From Metellina segmentata (taxonomy: Eukaryota; Arthropoda; Arachnida; Araneae; Tetragnathidae): a stretch of DNA of 64,000 nucleotides. Positions 53,484-64,000 of this stretch are shown one piece after another (position 1 is the first letter of the stretch; each line of letters begins with the position of its first letter). The notes below the pieces were generated by a model. That model was not told the origin of the DNA. It made no database searches and saw nothing but the letters and a program-made list of their open reading frames with translations. The stretch is from the NCBI GenBank assembly GCA_947359465.1, contig OX375880.1:11106120-11170119 (forward strand), given 5' to 3'. Made by a program: the position numbers and the translations under genes.

Positions 53484-54840
53484 GTAAGTGGCCTTTTGTA
53501 AGTCATTTTTTATCCTGTAAAAACTTGCGCTATCAGCAATAGATGCTTTGTACAGGGCCGTACTAAGATATTTGGTACCCGAGGGATACTAATAATAATG
53601 CGACTTTCTTAACAAGAAGGTACACGGGAGGGGAAAGCGGCAGATATGTGATGTTTTAAAAGTTAGAGCTCGAAAAAAGTCATTATCAGTCACGCGCTGA
53701 TCTCCAGTCGTCACACTGATTCGAGTGCAATCAAAATAGCCGTTGCAATAGTTTATTTAGCCCAGTGGTTAGGGTGGCTCTGGCCTTGCATTCAATCTCC
53801 TTGTGTAGTTGTTACTCTAGAATCGTTTAAGTGAAATTGGAGGATTACTTGTTCTCTGAAATGGACTAAATTAATTGTGTCGAATCGCGTCTAAACTTAT
53901 TTTGAAGTGGTTTAATGAAATTATTTAACTGCTTCCTATACTTCGATCCTGTTATCCAAATACATATGCTCGCATTTGGAACAGTTTCCGTGTCCAATTT
54001 TTGCAGGAAAACTAACTTTAGATTTTAATATTTGGGCTTCGAGGGGCCTCTTTTAGGACTACCTGGTGCCAATTTTCATGGCTACAGAAGGGTCGGAAGA
54101 CTGGACATAACTGGCCTATGTTTTCCACAGTGTTTTGAAGTATACGAGTACCAAATTTCGTGTGGATTGGTAAAACGGTGTTGATTTGTATAGAGAATAT
54201 GTACACAATCCTTTATATATGTATTTTTTCTTTTAGGGTGAAATAATTCTCGGGTTATAAGAATTTTAATATCCATGTGATATAGTTTACAAAAGGATGT
54301 ATGTTTAAAATCTTTGGTTTATTGATGTTTAAATGCTTGGTTTGATATTTAAGGATCGGATAGCTTGAAGGCGTTAGTTGATATTAAGAATTTTTGAATT
54401 ACCGGATAAAGATAGAATCTACACTTTTGTGATATCTATTTAGGCTTTCGAGACATCACTAGGCAAAACTTTTTCTTGGCTATAATGGAATTCGGAAAAA
54501 AAATCCGGAAGAATTATGAAGTGAGCAAATCACGCCTATCTCTACCTGTGAGAAAAATTAGTAGCCACAAAATACTGAAAATCGTAATAAAAAAATATTA
54601 TAGGGAACATTGAATAGAAAAGCTTCTCCCCCATTTCGCTTTGCTTTTCCTTATCAGATTCTCAGGAACGAACAGCGCTAGATAAATGACTGGGCACTAT
54701 TGCGCCCTTTGAGACACTTTCGAATTGGCAGTGGAAAGTTCCATTGGGTCCATTTTTGTGCTTGGAACTATTGATAGAAACAATTTGTTGTGCTTGATGC
54801 AAAAAATTTCATTTGAAACTATTTTCATTTCGTTTTTACA
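53484..54840. other. Probable first intron of the MATH-BTB gene
   Basis: Bounded by GTAAGT and TTTTTACAG; no repeat or coding exon recognised inside. Confidence 0.4.
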
Positions 54841-54978
54841 GCTTGACAGCTCTTCTGCTTTTACTCAAGAATTCCGATCCATCACGCACCCATAGGAGAA
54901 GAGATTGGACGCCGTCCCAGTGAATTCTCGCGAACCTTTCGTATTAGGAAAGCATTGTGGACTAAGCAGAACCCTGCT

Positions 54979-56559
54979 ATGGACAGAGAGGAAACAGATG
55001 AGAGGCGCGCACTCACGATCCTGTGGCGAATACAGAACTTCAGCCACTCCAAGCATGGATTTCACCCAACTGGATTTCGAACATCCGTATTTCAACCTCG
55101 CACACTCGATGGAAGACATTGTTTTCTACTTCTGCTTCCGAATGGTGGAGGTTTAGGCACAAAACATCTCCGCTTAAGTTTCGTCCAGCAGGATGGAGAC
55201 ATCAAGTATCCCATAGACTGTGAATGGTCTTTCTTAGACTCTGACGAATCGTCTCTGGTTTCGGGGACCGTACGAAATCATCTCTATGAAGAAAACATCC
55301 CACTTGATCTGCCTGATTGCCCGTCTCGGGAAGATGTGTTCGTGACCAGGAAGTCCTCATTCCTGCCACACGACATCCTGACTGTGCGTTGCCGCATCTG
55401 CAAATCCCGAGGGGAGTTTCCACAAGCCGAATATTTTTCCCTTTTCACTCGAATCGAAATCAGTGAACATTCCTTGATGTTGCCCATTGAAGGGTTCAGC
55501 GCTCTTCAGTTGGGACAGAGTGTGACAATACCAGCAGACAGTGTTCTTGGATATGCAGGTATCCAGTTGAAACTTTCCTTTACGGGTGTATCGCTTCTGG
55601 ACTCTTTGGTCAACTGCGAAGTCTTTAAGTCCCCAGATTTCTATGCACCGATAGTGACAGTTAAAATGTCCGTTTTGGACAACGAACAGAATGCGATTCG
55701 ATTCGGGGAAAGGACACTTGATTTCAGTCGCCCAAATACTCGTATTATTCTGGAATTCGTCTCGAGGAAATGGTTGCTGGAGAAAAAATCCGAATGTTTG
55801 CGCGGAGATGTTCTCTCTCTACTTTGTGTATTTACCTTCATTGATAAAGGAGACGATTTTAGAATCGAGAGAACTTGGTTTGGCCCCTCAAACCTGAAAA
55901 GAGAACTTTCACGTGACTACTTTATACCTGTTTCAGAAACGATTCGTCGAACCACCCAGCAGAGTGTTGACCCCCGAGACGTCTCCCATGAAAGAGGCGA
56001 CTCCTTGTTCAATCTGGGAGAAGACATCATGTCTCTGTACAGGGATCATCGTCCAAGTGACTTCGAACTCCGCTCGGGTGAGGTCTGCTTCCCTGTCCAC
56101 AAACAGGTCCTGAGTGTCCGGTCCCCGGTCTTCAGGGCCTTGTTCTCCAGCGACATGGAGTCCCACACCAACTTCCTGGATGTCCCGGATGTGGACCCCC
56201 ACACCCTCAGCCGGATATTGACCTTCTTGTATGCGGGCACAGTGGACCCCCTGCAGTGGGAGGCAGCGGTCATGCTGTACTGCGCGGCAGACAAGTTCCA
56301 GGTGCACGCCTTGAAGCAGCAGTGTTCTTCTATCTTACAGACCGACATCACCATGTCGAATGTGAGCGACATACTTACATTGGCGGACAGACACCGGAAT
56401 CAAGAGCTCTTATCGTTCGTCCACGACTTCATTCTGATTCGCTACGATGAGATCATGGCATCCGACGAATGGGAGAGTTTTGTAGAAAATAATCCGGGTT
56501 TTGCAGGGAAAACAATGCATCGAATATACAAGAAAAAGCTTAAACTGAAGAACCACTAA
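54979..56559 (+). CDS. MATH-BTB (TDPOZ/speckle-type POZ-like) protein
   Basis: Single-exon frame of 526 residues from the ATG at 54979; the frame is open upstream to 54847, so an N-terminal extension through splicing is possible. About residues 10-140: MATH domain (starts ILWRIQNFS). About 145-340: a long middle region, possibly a second degenerate beta-rich module, not recognised. About 347-455: BTB/POZ domain (DFELRSGEVCFPVHKQVLSV, then SPVFRALFSSDM and ILTFLYAGTVD). About 456-526: BACK-like helical tail ending KKKLKLKNH, a basic nuclear-localisation-like end. Family members bind substrates with MATH and Cullin-3 with BTB to direct ubiquitination. SPOP is about 370 residues, so this is a long form like those expanded in spiders. 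The BTB segment is visibly richer in G and C than the rest. No breaks seen. Confidence 0.88.
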   Translation: MDREETDERRALTILWRIQNFSHSKHGFHPTGFRTSVFQPRTLDGRHCFLLLLPNGGGLGTKHLRLSFVQQDGDIKYPIDCEWSFLDSDESSLVSGTVRNHLYEENIPLDLPDCPSREDVFVTRKSSFLPHDILTVRCRICKSRGEFPQAEYFSLFTRIEISEHSLMLPIEGFSALQLGQSVTIPADSVLGYAGIQLKLSFTGVSLLDSLVNCEVFKSPDFYAPIVTVKMSVLDNEQNAIRFGERTLDFSRPNTRIILEFVSRKWLLEKKSECLRGDVLSLLCVFTFIDKGDDFRIERTWFGPSNLKRELSRDYFIPVSETIRRTTQQSVDPRDVSHERGDSLFNLGEDIMSLYRDHRPSDFELRSGEVCFPVHKQVLSVRSPVFRALFSSDMESHTNFLDVPDVDPHTLSRILTFLYAGTVDPLQWEAAVMLYCAADKFQVHALKQQCSSILQTDITMSNVSDILTLADRHRNQELLSFVHDFILIRYDEIMASDEWESFVENNPGFAGKTMHRIYKKKLKLKNH

Positions 56560-57296
56560 CGTCCATCCGCAGTCTTCAGTACGACTTCATCGTAATTCTG
56601 TTGCGAGGGAGGAGTCCATTTTCAATCCAAATGGATTGGAACCATGAAATGTGCAAGTTCAAACTACACCTAGATTCCAAACGGTGAAAGTAATTTTATA
56701 AATATCGTAATTTTATGCGTATAGATTTCCCGAGAATTTTATTAGACGGCATTACTCAATCTCAAATGTCCTGAAATTGAATGCGTTTGAATAGATGACG
56801 TTGACAAAGCGATACAACTGCTCATTTTATAAATTTTATTCATGTGTAATATACATTGATGAGAATCTAAAATATGCTGTTGTATTCAATTCCTGTATGT
56901 GTGTTCTTAATTTGTGCGTGGATGTGCATTAATCCCAAGGTAAAAATAAAAATTTTACGTTTTACCAATTTCCGTTTAGAGTAAATTCATTTAGTCTGGT
57001 TTATTTTAGTACTATTAATCAAAGCTTCGTACATTTTTCATTAACAGTGTTTTAATTTAGATTGAAACTAACTTAACTACAAAAGTAGCAAATACAAGTT
57101 TTTAATTCTAGTGGAATTCTTAGTATAGACACTTGATATTTAACCTTATCGGTTTAGATATGTTCAAATTCATATAGTTTGTAATACGTGTATATTTATG
57201 TGTCGTATTGTGCATTTGAAAACGATACTTTTACTCAGTCCGTCTGAAGAATGACAATTTCTTTACGAAATTTAATTTTTATTTCGATACCGACCG
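56560..57296 (+). other. 3' region of the MATH-BTB gene
   Basis: AT-rich, with an AATAAA signal at about 56945-56950, roughly 390 bp after the stop. No other feature seen. Confidence 0.5.
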
Positions 57297-57341
57297 TGGT
57301 AGCCCAGTTAATAGTCGTGGTCTAGACACCGGAGGCGATTT
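57297..57341 (+). repeat. SINE family 1 head fragment
   Basis: GGTAGCCCAGTTAATAGTCG resembles the SINE variant head at 31630; the body appears to continue after element B at about 58075. Confidence 0.4.
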
Positions 57342-58070
57342 TCCAAACCCTGATAGGTACTACAACTGGAGGCGGGGCTAACCGTAACGGCCAATGATCG
57401 CGAGCGCTGGATAGGAATCTCCTTCACTACGCTAAAGACAACTGAAATCCTGTCTGATCCTGTTTGCAGTGTAATAAATGAAACATGTAAAATAATTTTT
57501 CTGTTTTCTTCTTTTCTTTTCAGATCCATGGCTAAGGGTGGGTAGAGGTGGGAGCCGAAAATTGTATCCCTTTTTTTATATAAGTTAATAATAATATAAG
57601 TTAGTGTTTTATGTATGCTTTTTGTTACATCAGAATGGTCCTAAACCAGGGGTGGATACGACACCATCATCCTAAAGCAAAGGGGACGGCAGAGGGGCGG
57701 AAAAATAACACCTGGTAGTGAGTTCAGGAGTGGTTTTTAGATTATTTATGTAAAATCAACGGAAGCTTGGAAAAATATAAAAAGGGTATTAAAAATTAGG
57801 AAAAGTAATTTAGAATCAAAAGGAATTAAATTGTAATTTTTTAAAAATAATTTGGAGGAACAAATAATTTTTCCGCCAGCTGGGTTCGAACTCGGGAAGT
57901 CATCCTCCGCTACCAACGCCAAACTGAAGGTAGGTGACTTTAGCCATTAGGCCATCGTTGCTTCACGAAAAGAAGCTCTTTAAAAGAAGAGATCATTTTA
58001 TATTTGGTTGATTTCAATCTTATTGGCCGTTATGGTTAGCCCCGCCCCCAGTTGTAGTATCTATGAGGGT
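57342..58070. mobile_element. Inverted-repeat element B enclosing a tRNA-like SINE core
   Basis: Left arm (57342-57392) and right arm (about 58022-58070) are reverse complements sharing TACTACAACTGG and GGCGGGGCTAACC. The interior contains the same core as element A (57723-57986), although the arms are different sequences. Confidence 0.78.
57723..57986 (-). repeat. SINE family 2 core (tRNA-like), copy 2
   Basis: The reverse strand has a well kept tRNA-like head: GCAACGATGGCCTAATGGCT (box A) and GAGTTCGAACCC (box B), about 75 nt apart, as in a long-variable-arm tRNA. The AT-rich body matches 49641-49902. Confidence 0.75.
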
Positions 58071-58074
58071 TAGA

Positions 58075-58186
58075 AAAATAGCCTACCGGAGGGTTTAAAG
58101 CTCGATCTTACCAAAGACTTGTTTAAATGGAGAGTGGATCACTAAATCTGTCCTGACGACAAATTTTTGCACGTTGGCGTGGTGTT
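58075..58186 (+). repeat. SINE family 1 body fragment
   Basis: CTACCGGAGGGTTTAAAGCT and CACGTTGGCGTGGTGTTGAAG are SINE body motifs; the satellite begins directly after the latter. Confidence 0.55.
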
Positions 58187-61100
58187 GAAGTGTTTTGTGT
58201 GAAGTATTCCCATAGAAATTAACGTGCTGCCGAGCGAGGTGGGAGGGAGCGTTTTAATTTCAAAGCTCCCAATCCAAGTTCTCAGGCGATGTAATTTCTA
58301 AGGGAATGAAAAGGTATTTGACTGAGATGTAGGGAGTGTTTTGTGTGAAGTATTCCCATAGAAATTAACGTGCTGCCGAGCGAGGTGGGAGGGAGCGTTG
58401 TAATTTCAAAGCTCCCAATCCAAGTTCTCAGGCGATGTAATTTCTAAGTGAATGAAAAGGTATTTGACTCAGATGTGGGGAAATGTTTTGTGTGAAGTAT
58501 TCCCATAGAAATTAACGTGCTGCCGAGCGAGGTGGCAGGGATTGTTGTAATTTCAAAGCTCCCAATCCAAGTTCTCAGGCGATGTAATTTCTAAGGAAAT
58601 GAAAAGGTATTTGACTGAGATGTGGGGAGAGTGTTTTGTGTGAAGTATTCCCATAGAAATTAACGTGCTGCCGAGCGAGGTGGGAGGGAGCGTTGTAATT
58701 TCAAAGCTCCCAATCCAAGTTCTCAGGCGATGTAATTTCTAAGGGAATGAAAAGGTATTTGACTGAGATGTAGGGAGTGTTTTGTGTGAAGTATTCCCAT
58801 AGAAATTAACGTGCTGCCTAGCGAGGTGGGAGGGAGCGTTGTAATTTCAAAGCTCCCAATCCAAGTTCTCAGGCGATGTAATTTCTAAGGGAATGAAAAG
58901 GTATTTGACTGAGATGTAGGGAGTGTTTTGTGTGAAGTATTCCCATAGAAATTAACGTGCTGCCGAGCGAGGTGGGAGGGAGCGTTGTAATTTCAAAGCT
59001 CCCAATCCAAGTTCTCAGGCGATGTAATTTCTAAGTGAATGAAAAGGTATTTGACTCAGATGTGGGGAAATGTTTTGTGTGAAGTATTCCCATAGAAATT
59101 AACGTGCTGCCGAGCGAGGTGGGAGGAAGCGTTGTAATTTCAAAGCTCCCAATCCAAGTTCTCAGGCGATGTAATTTCTAAGGGAATGAAAAGGTATTTG
59201 ACTGAGATGTGAGGAGAGTGTTTTGTGTGAAGTATTCCCATAGAAATTAACGTGCTGCCGAGCGAGGTGGGAGGGATTGTTGTAATTTCAAAGCTCCCAA
59301 TCCAAGTTCTCAGGCGATGTAATTTCTAAGGAAATGAAAAGGTATTTGACTGAGATGTGGGGAGAGTGTTTTGTGTGAAGTATTCCCATAGAAATTAACG
59401 TGCAGCCGAGCGAGGTAGGAGGGAGCGTTGTAATTTCAAAGCACCCAATCCAAGTTCTCAGGCGATGTAATTTCTAAGGGAATGAAAACGTATTTGACTC
59501 AGATGTGGCGAGAGTGTTTTGTGTGAAGTATTCCCATAGAAATTAACGTGCTGCCGAGCGAGGTGGGAGGGATTGTTTTAATTTCAAAGCTCCCAATCCA
59601 ACTTCTCAGGCGATGTAATTTCTAAGGGAAAGAAAACGTATTTGACTGAGATGTGGGGAGAGTGTTTTGTGTGAAGTATTCCCATAGAAATTAACGTGCT
59701 GCCGAGCGAGGAGGGAGGAAGCGTTGTAATTTCAAAGCTCCCAATCCAAGTTCTCAGGCGATGTAATTTCTAAGGGAATGAAAAGGTATTTGACTGAGAT
59801 GTAAGGAGTGTTTTGTGTGAAGTATTCCCATAGAAATTAACGTGCTGCCTAGCGAGGTGGGAGGGAGCGTTGTAATTTCAAAGCTCCCAATCCAAGTTCT
59901 CAGGCGATGTAATTTCTAAGGGAATGAAAAGGTATTTGACTGAGATGTAGGGAGTGTTTTGTGTGAAGTATTCCCATAGAAATTAACGTGCTGCCGAGCG
60001 AGGTGGGAGGGAGCGTTGTAATTTCAAAGCTCCCAATCCAAGTTCTCAGGCGATGTAATTTCTAAGGGAATGAAAAGGTATTTGACTCAGATGTGGGGAA
60101 ATGTTTTGTGTGAAGTATTCCCATAGAAATTAACGTGCTGCCGAGCGAGGTGGGAGCAAGCGTTGTAATTTCAAAGCTCCCAATCCAAGTTCTCAGGCGA
60201 TGTAATTTCTAAGGGAATGAAAAGGTATTTGACTGAGATGTGAGGAGAGTGTTTTGAGTGAAGTATTCCCATAGAAATTAACGTGCTGCCGAGCGAGGTG
60301 GGAGGGATTGTTGTAATTTCAAAGCTCCCAATCCAAGTTCTCAGGCGATGTAATTTCTAAGGAAATGAAAAGGTATTTGACTGAGATGTGGGGAGAGTGT
60401 TTTGTGTGAAGTATTCCCATAGAAATTAACGTTCTGCCGAGCGAGGTGGGAGGAAGCGTTGTAATTTCAAAGCACCCAATCCAAGTTCTCAGGCGATGTA
60501 ATTTCTAAGGGAATGAAAAGGTATTTGACTGAGATGTGAGGAGAGTGTTTTGTGTGAAGTATTCCCATAGAAATTAACGTGCTGCCGAGCGAGGTGGGAG
60601 GGATTGTTGTAATTTCAAAGCTCCCAATCCAAGTTCTCAGGCGATGTAATTTCTAAGGAAATGAAAAGGTATTTGACTGAGATGTGGGGAGAGTGTTTTG
60701 TGTGAAGTATTTCCATAGAAATTAACGTGCTGCCGAGCGAGGTGGGTGGGAGCGTTGTAATTTCAAAGCACCCAATCCAAGTTCTCAGGCGATGTAATTT
60801 CTAAGGGAATGAAAAGGTATTTGACTCAGATGTGGCGAGAGTGTTTTGTGTGAAGTATTCCCATAGAAATTAACGTGCTGCCGAGCGAGGTGGGAGGGAT
60901 TGTTTTAATTTCAAAGCTCCCAATCCAACTTCTCAGGCGATGTAATTTCTAAGGGAAAGAAAACGTATTTGACTGAGATGTGGGGAGAGTGTTTTGTGTG
61001 AAGTATTCCCATAGAAATTAACGTGCTGCCGAGCGAGGAGGGAGGAAGCGTTGTAATTTCAAAGCTCCCAATCCAAGTTCTCAGGCGATGTAATTTCTAA

Positions 61101-64000
61101 GGGAATGAAAAGGTATTTGACTGAGATGTAGGGAGTGTTTTGTGTGAAGTATTCCCATAGAAATTAACGTGCTGCCTAGCGAGGTGGGAGGGAGCGTTGT
61201 AATTTCAAAGCTCCCAATCCAAGTTCTCAGGCGATGTAATTTCTAAGGGAATGAAAAGGTATTTGACTGAGATGTAGGGAGTGTTTTGTGTGAAGTATTC
61301 CCATAGAAATTAACGTGCTGCCGAGCGAGGTGGGAGGGAGCGTTGTAATTTCAAAGCTCCCAATCCAAGTTCTCAGGCGATGTAATTTCTAAGGGAATGA
61401 AAAGGTATTTGACTCAGATGTGGGGAAATGTTTTGTGTGAAGTATTCCCATAGAAATTAACGTGCTGCCGAGCGAGGTGGGAGCAAGCGTTGTAATTTCA
61501 AAGCTCCCAATCCAAGTTCTCAGGCGATGTAATTTCTAAGGGAATGAAAAGGTATTTGACTGAGATGTGAGGAGAGTGTTTTGAGTGAAGTATTCCCATA
61601 GAAATTAACGCGTGCTGCCGAGCGAGGTGGGAGGGATTGTTGTAATTTCAAAGCTCCCAATCCAAGTTCTCAGGCGATGTAATTTCTAAGGAAATGAAAA
61701 GGTATTTGACTGAGATGTGGGGAGAGTGTTTTGTGTGAAGTATTCCCATAGAAATTAACGTGCTGCCGAGCGAGGTGGGTGGGAGCGTTGTAATTTCAAA
61801 GCACCCAATCCAAGTTCTCAGGCGATGTAATTTCTAAGGGAATGAAAAGGTATTTGACTCAGATGTGGGGAAATGTTTTGTGTGAAGTATTCCCATAGAA
61901 ATTAACGTGCTGCCGAGCGAGGTGGGAGCAAGCGTTGTAATTTCAAAGCTCCCAATCCAAGTTCTCAGGCGATGTAATTTCTAAGGGAATGAAAAGGTAT
62001 TTGACTGAGATGTGAGGAGAGTGTTTTGAGTGAAGTATTCCCATAGAAATTAACGCGTGCTGCCGAGCGAGGTGGGAGGGATTGTTGTAATTTCAAAGCT
62101 CCCAATCCAAGTTCTCAGGCGATGTAATTTCTAAGGAAATGAAAAGGTATTTGACTGAGATGTGGGGAGAGTGTTTTGTGTGAAGTATTCCCATAGAAAT
62201 TAACGTGCTGCCGAGCGAGGAGGGAGGAAGCGTTGTAATTTCAAAGCTCCCAATCCAAGTTCTCAGGCGATGTAATTTCTAAGGGAATGAAAAGGTATTT
62301 GACTGAGATGTAGGGAGTGTTTTGTGTGAAGTATTCCCATAGAAATTAACGTGCTGCCTAGCGAGGTGGGAGGGAGCGTTGTAATTTCAAAGTTCCCAAT
62401 CCAAGTTCTCAGGCGATGTAATTTCTAAGGGAATGAAAAGGTATTTGACTGAGATGTAGGGAGTGTTTTGTGTGAAGTATTCCCATAGAAATTAACGTGC
62501 TGCCGAGCGAGGTGGGAGGGAGCGTTGTAATTTCAAAGCTCCCAATCCAAGTTCTCAGGCGATGTAATTTCTAAGGGAATGAAAAGGTATTTGACTCAGA
62601 TGTGGGGAAATGTTTTGTGTGAAGTATTCCCATAGAAATTAACGTGCTGCCGAGCGAGGTGGGAGCAAGCGTTGTAATTTCAAAGCTCCCAATCCAAGTT
62701 CTCAGGCGATGTAATTTCTAAGGGAAAGAAAACGTATTTGACTGAGATGTGGGGAGAGTGTTTTGTGTGAAGTATTCCCATAGAAATTAACGTGCTGCCG
62801 AGCGAGGAGGGAGGAAGCGTTGTAATTTCAAAGCTCCCAATCCAAGTTCTCAGGCGATGTAATTTCTAAGGGAATGAAAAGGTATTTGACTGAGATGTAG
62901 GGAGTGTTTTGTGTGAAGTATTCCCATAGAAATTAACGTGCTGCCTAGCGAGGTGGGAGGGAGCGTTGTAATTTCAAAGCTCCCAATCCAAGTTCTCAGG
63001 CGATGTAATTTCTAAGGGAATGAAAAGGTATTTGACTGAGATGTAGGGAGTGTTTTGTGTGAAGTATTCCCATAGAAATAAACGTGCTGCCGAGCGAGGT
63101 GGGAGGGAGCGTTGTAATTTCAAAGCTCCCAATCCAAGTTCTCAGGCGATGTAATTTCTAAGGGAATGAAAAGGTATTTGACTCAGATGTGTGGAAATGT
63201 TTTGTGTGAAGTATTCCCATAGAAATTAACGTGCTGCCGAGCGAGGTGGGAGCAAGCGTTGTAATTTCAAAGCTCCCAATCCAAGTTCTCAGGCGATGTA
63301 ATTTCTAAGGGAATGAAAAGATATTTGACTGAGATGTGAGGAGAGTGTTTTGAGTGAAGTATTCCCATAGAAATTAACGTGCTGCCGAGCGAGGTGGGAG
63401 GGATTGTTGTAATTTCAAAGCTCCCAATCCAAGTTCTCAGGCGATGTAATTTCTAAGGAAATGAAAAGGTATTTGACTGAGATGTGGGGAGAGTGTTTTG
63501 TGTGAAGTATTCCCATAGAAATTAACGTGCTGCCGAGCGAGGTGGGAGGGAGCGTTGTAATTTCAAAGCACCCAATCCAAGTTCTCAGGCGATGTAATTT
63601 CTAAGGGAATGAAAAGGTATTTGACTGAGATGTGGGGAGAGTGTTTTGTGTGAAGTATTCCCATAGAAATTAACGTGCTGCCGAGCGAGGTGGGAGGGAT
63701 TGTTTTAATTTCAAAGCTCCCAATCCAAGTTCTCAGGCGATGTAATTTCTAAGGGAATGAAAAGGTATTTGACTGAGATGTGGGGAGAGTGTTTTGTGTG
63801 AAGTATTCCCATAGAAATTAACGTGCTGCCGAGCGAGGTGGGAGGGAGCGTTTTAATTTCAAAATCCAACTTCTCAGGCGATGTAATTTCTAAGGGAATG
63901 AAAACGTATTTGACTGAGATGTGGGGAGAGTGTTTTGTGTGAAGTATTCCCATAGAAATTAACGTGCTGTCGAGCGAGGTGGGAGGGAGCGTTGTAATTT
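58187..64000. repeat. Satellite array, ~147-bp monomer, ~40 copies, higher-order structure
   Basis: Head-to-tail monomers of 146-148 bp, each with GAAGTATTCCCATAGAAATT, GTGCTGCCGAGCGAGGTGGG, CAAGTTCTCAGGCGATGTAA and GGTATTTGACTGAGATGT. Diagnostic variants (CCTAGCGAGG; GTTTTGAGTG; GAGCAAGCG; AAGGAAATG; ACTCAGATGTGGGGAAATG; a 2-bp ACGCGTGC insertion) recur in the same order about every nine monomers. For example, the GGGATTGTTTTAATT monomer at 59525 returns at 60852, 1327 bp later. The array reaches the window edge and continues. Its left edge abuts a SINE fragment. No gene inside; open frames are by-products of the repeat. Confidence 0.95.

Noticed and set aside
57889..57966. Ser/Leu-type tRNA gene on the minus strand
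   Set aside because: The tRNA-like part is linked to the same AT-rich body at two places, with divergence in box B in the other copy; SINE more likely. A folding search would settle it.
63711..63953. Open frame with a repeating MGILHTKHSP-type peptide in the satellite
   Set aside because: The peptide simply mirrors the DNA monomer; stops appear in other copies and monomer lengths are not multiples of three.
58187..64000. CRISPR-like regular spacing
   Set aside because: Contiguous ~147-bp monomers without unique spacers in a eukaryotic genome; a satellite.

Overview
This is a gene-poor, repeat-rich, AT-rich eukaryotic window. Phase-1 exons with GT-AG introns, a Polinton relic, Ty1/copia and BEL/Pao retroelements, Helitrons, hAT and Tc1/mariner relics, tRNA-derived SINEs and a MATH-BTB (TDPOZ-like) gene point to an arthropod. 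A chelicerate, most likely a spider, is my inference; no single feature proves it.

Layout. Positions 1-3.8 kb hold the decayed structural end of a Polinton (minus strand: core protein, capsid, adenain-like protease, small membrane protein, packaging ATPase), followed by a BEL/Pao 3' end with its LTR (4.0-5.0 kb), a MITE and a Helitron. About 7.1-47.3 kb is the main host locus: a minus-strand multi-EGF gene whose small exons lie in introns full of transposons. I recovered splice-bounded exons for a signal peptide (47.06-47.26 kb), six six-cysteine EGF modules (44.4 to 39.4 kb), one broken EGF exon, four compact EGF modules (32.2 to 24.4 kb), two calcium-binding type EGF modules (18.8 and 15.8 kb), a transmembrane exon (8.14-8.23 kb) and a candidate last exon (7.1 kb). 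All intact EGF exons are phase 1-1. A second signal-peptide exon with a phase-1 donor lies inside the gene at 38.4-38.6 kb. The EGF exon just upstream either uses a GC donor or reads into a stop. The locus could therefore make a long membrane form, a short membrane form and a secreted form, or be two head-to-tail genes.

Inside one intron (8.77-13.43 kb) sits a complete, open Ty1/copia element with apparently identical LTRs, perfect 5-bp target duplications, a copia-style half-tRNA primer site and one 1333-codon gag-pol frame. It landed in an older Helitron.

Positions 48-53.3 kb are a nested SINE, hAT and non-LTR cluster. At 54.98-56.56 kb lies an intact plus-strand MATH-BTB gene, probably a substrate adaptor for a Cullin-3 ubiquitin ligase. 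From 58.19 kb to the window end is a tandem satellite of about 147-bp monomers, about 40 copies, with a higher-order period of about nine monomers (about 1.33 kb). The most novel-looking points are the dual-signal-peptide EGF locus with its secreted/membrane switch, the higher-order satellite, and a tRNA-like SINE core found inside two different inverted-repeat frames.
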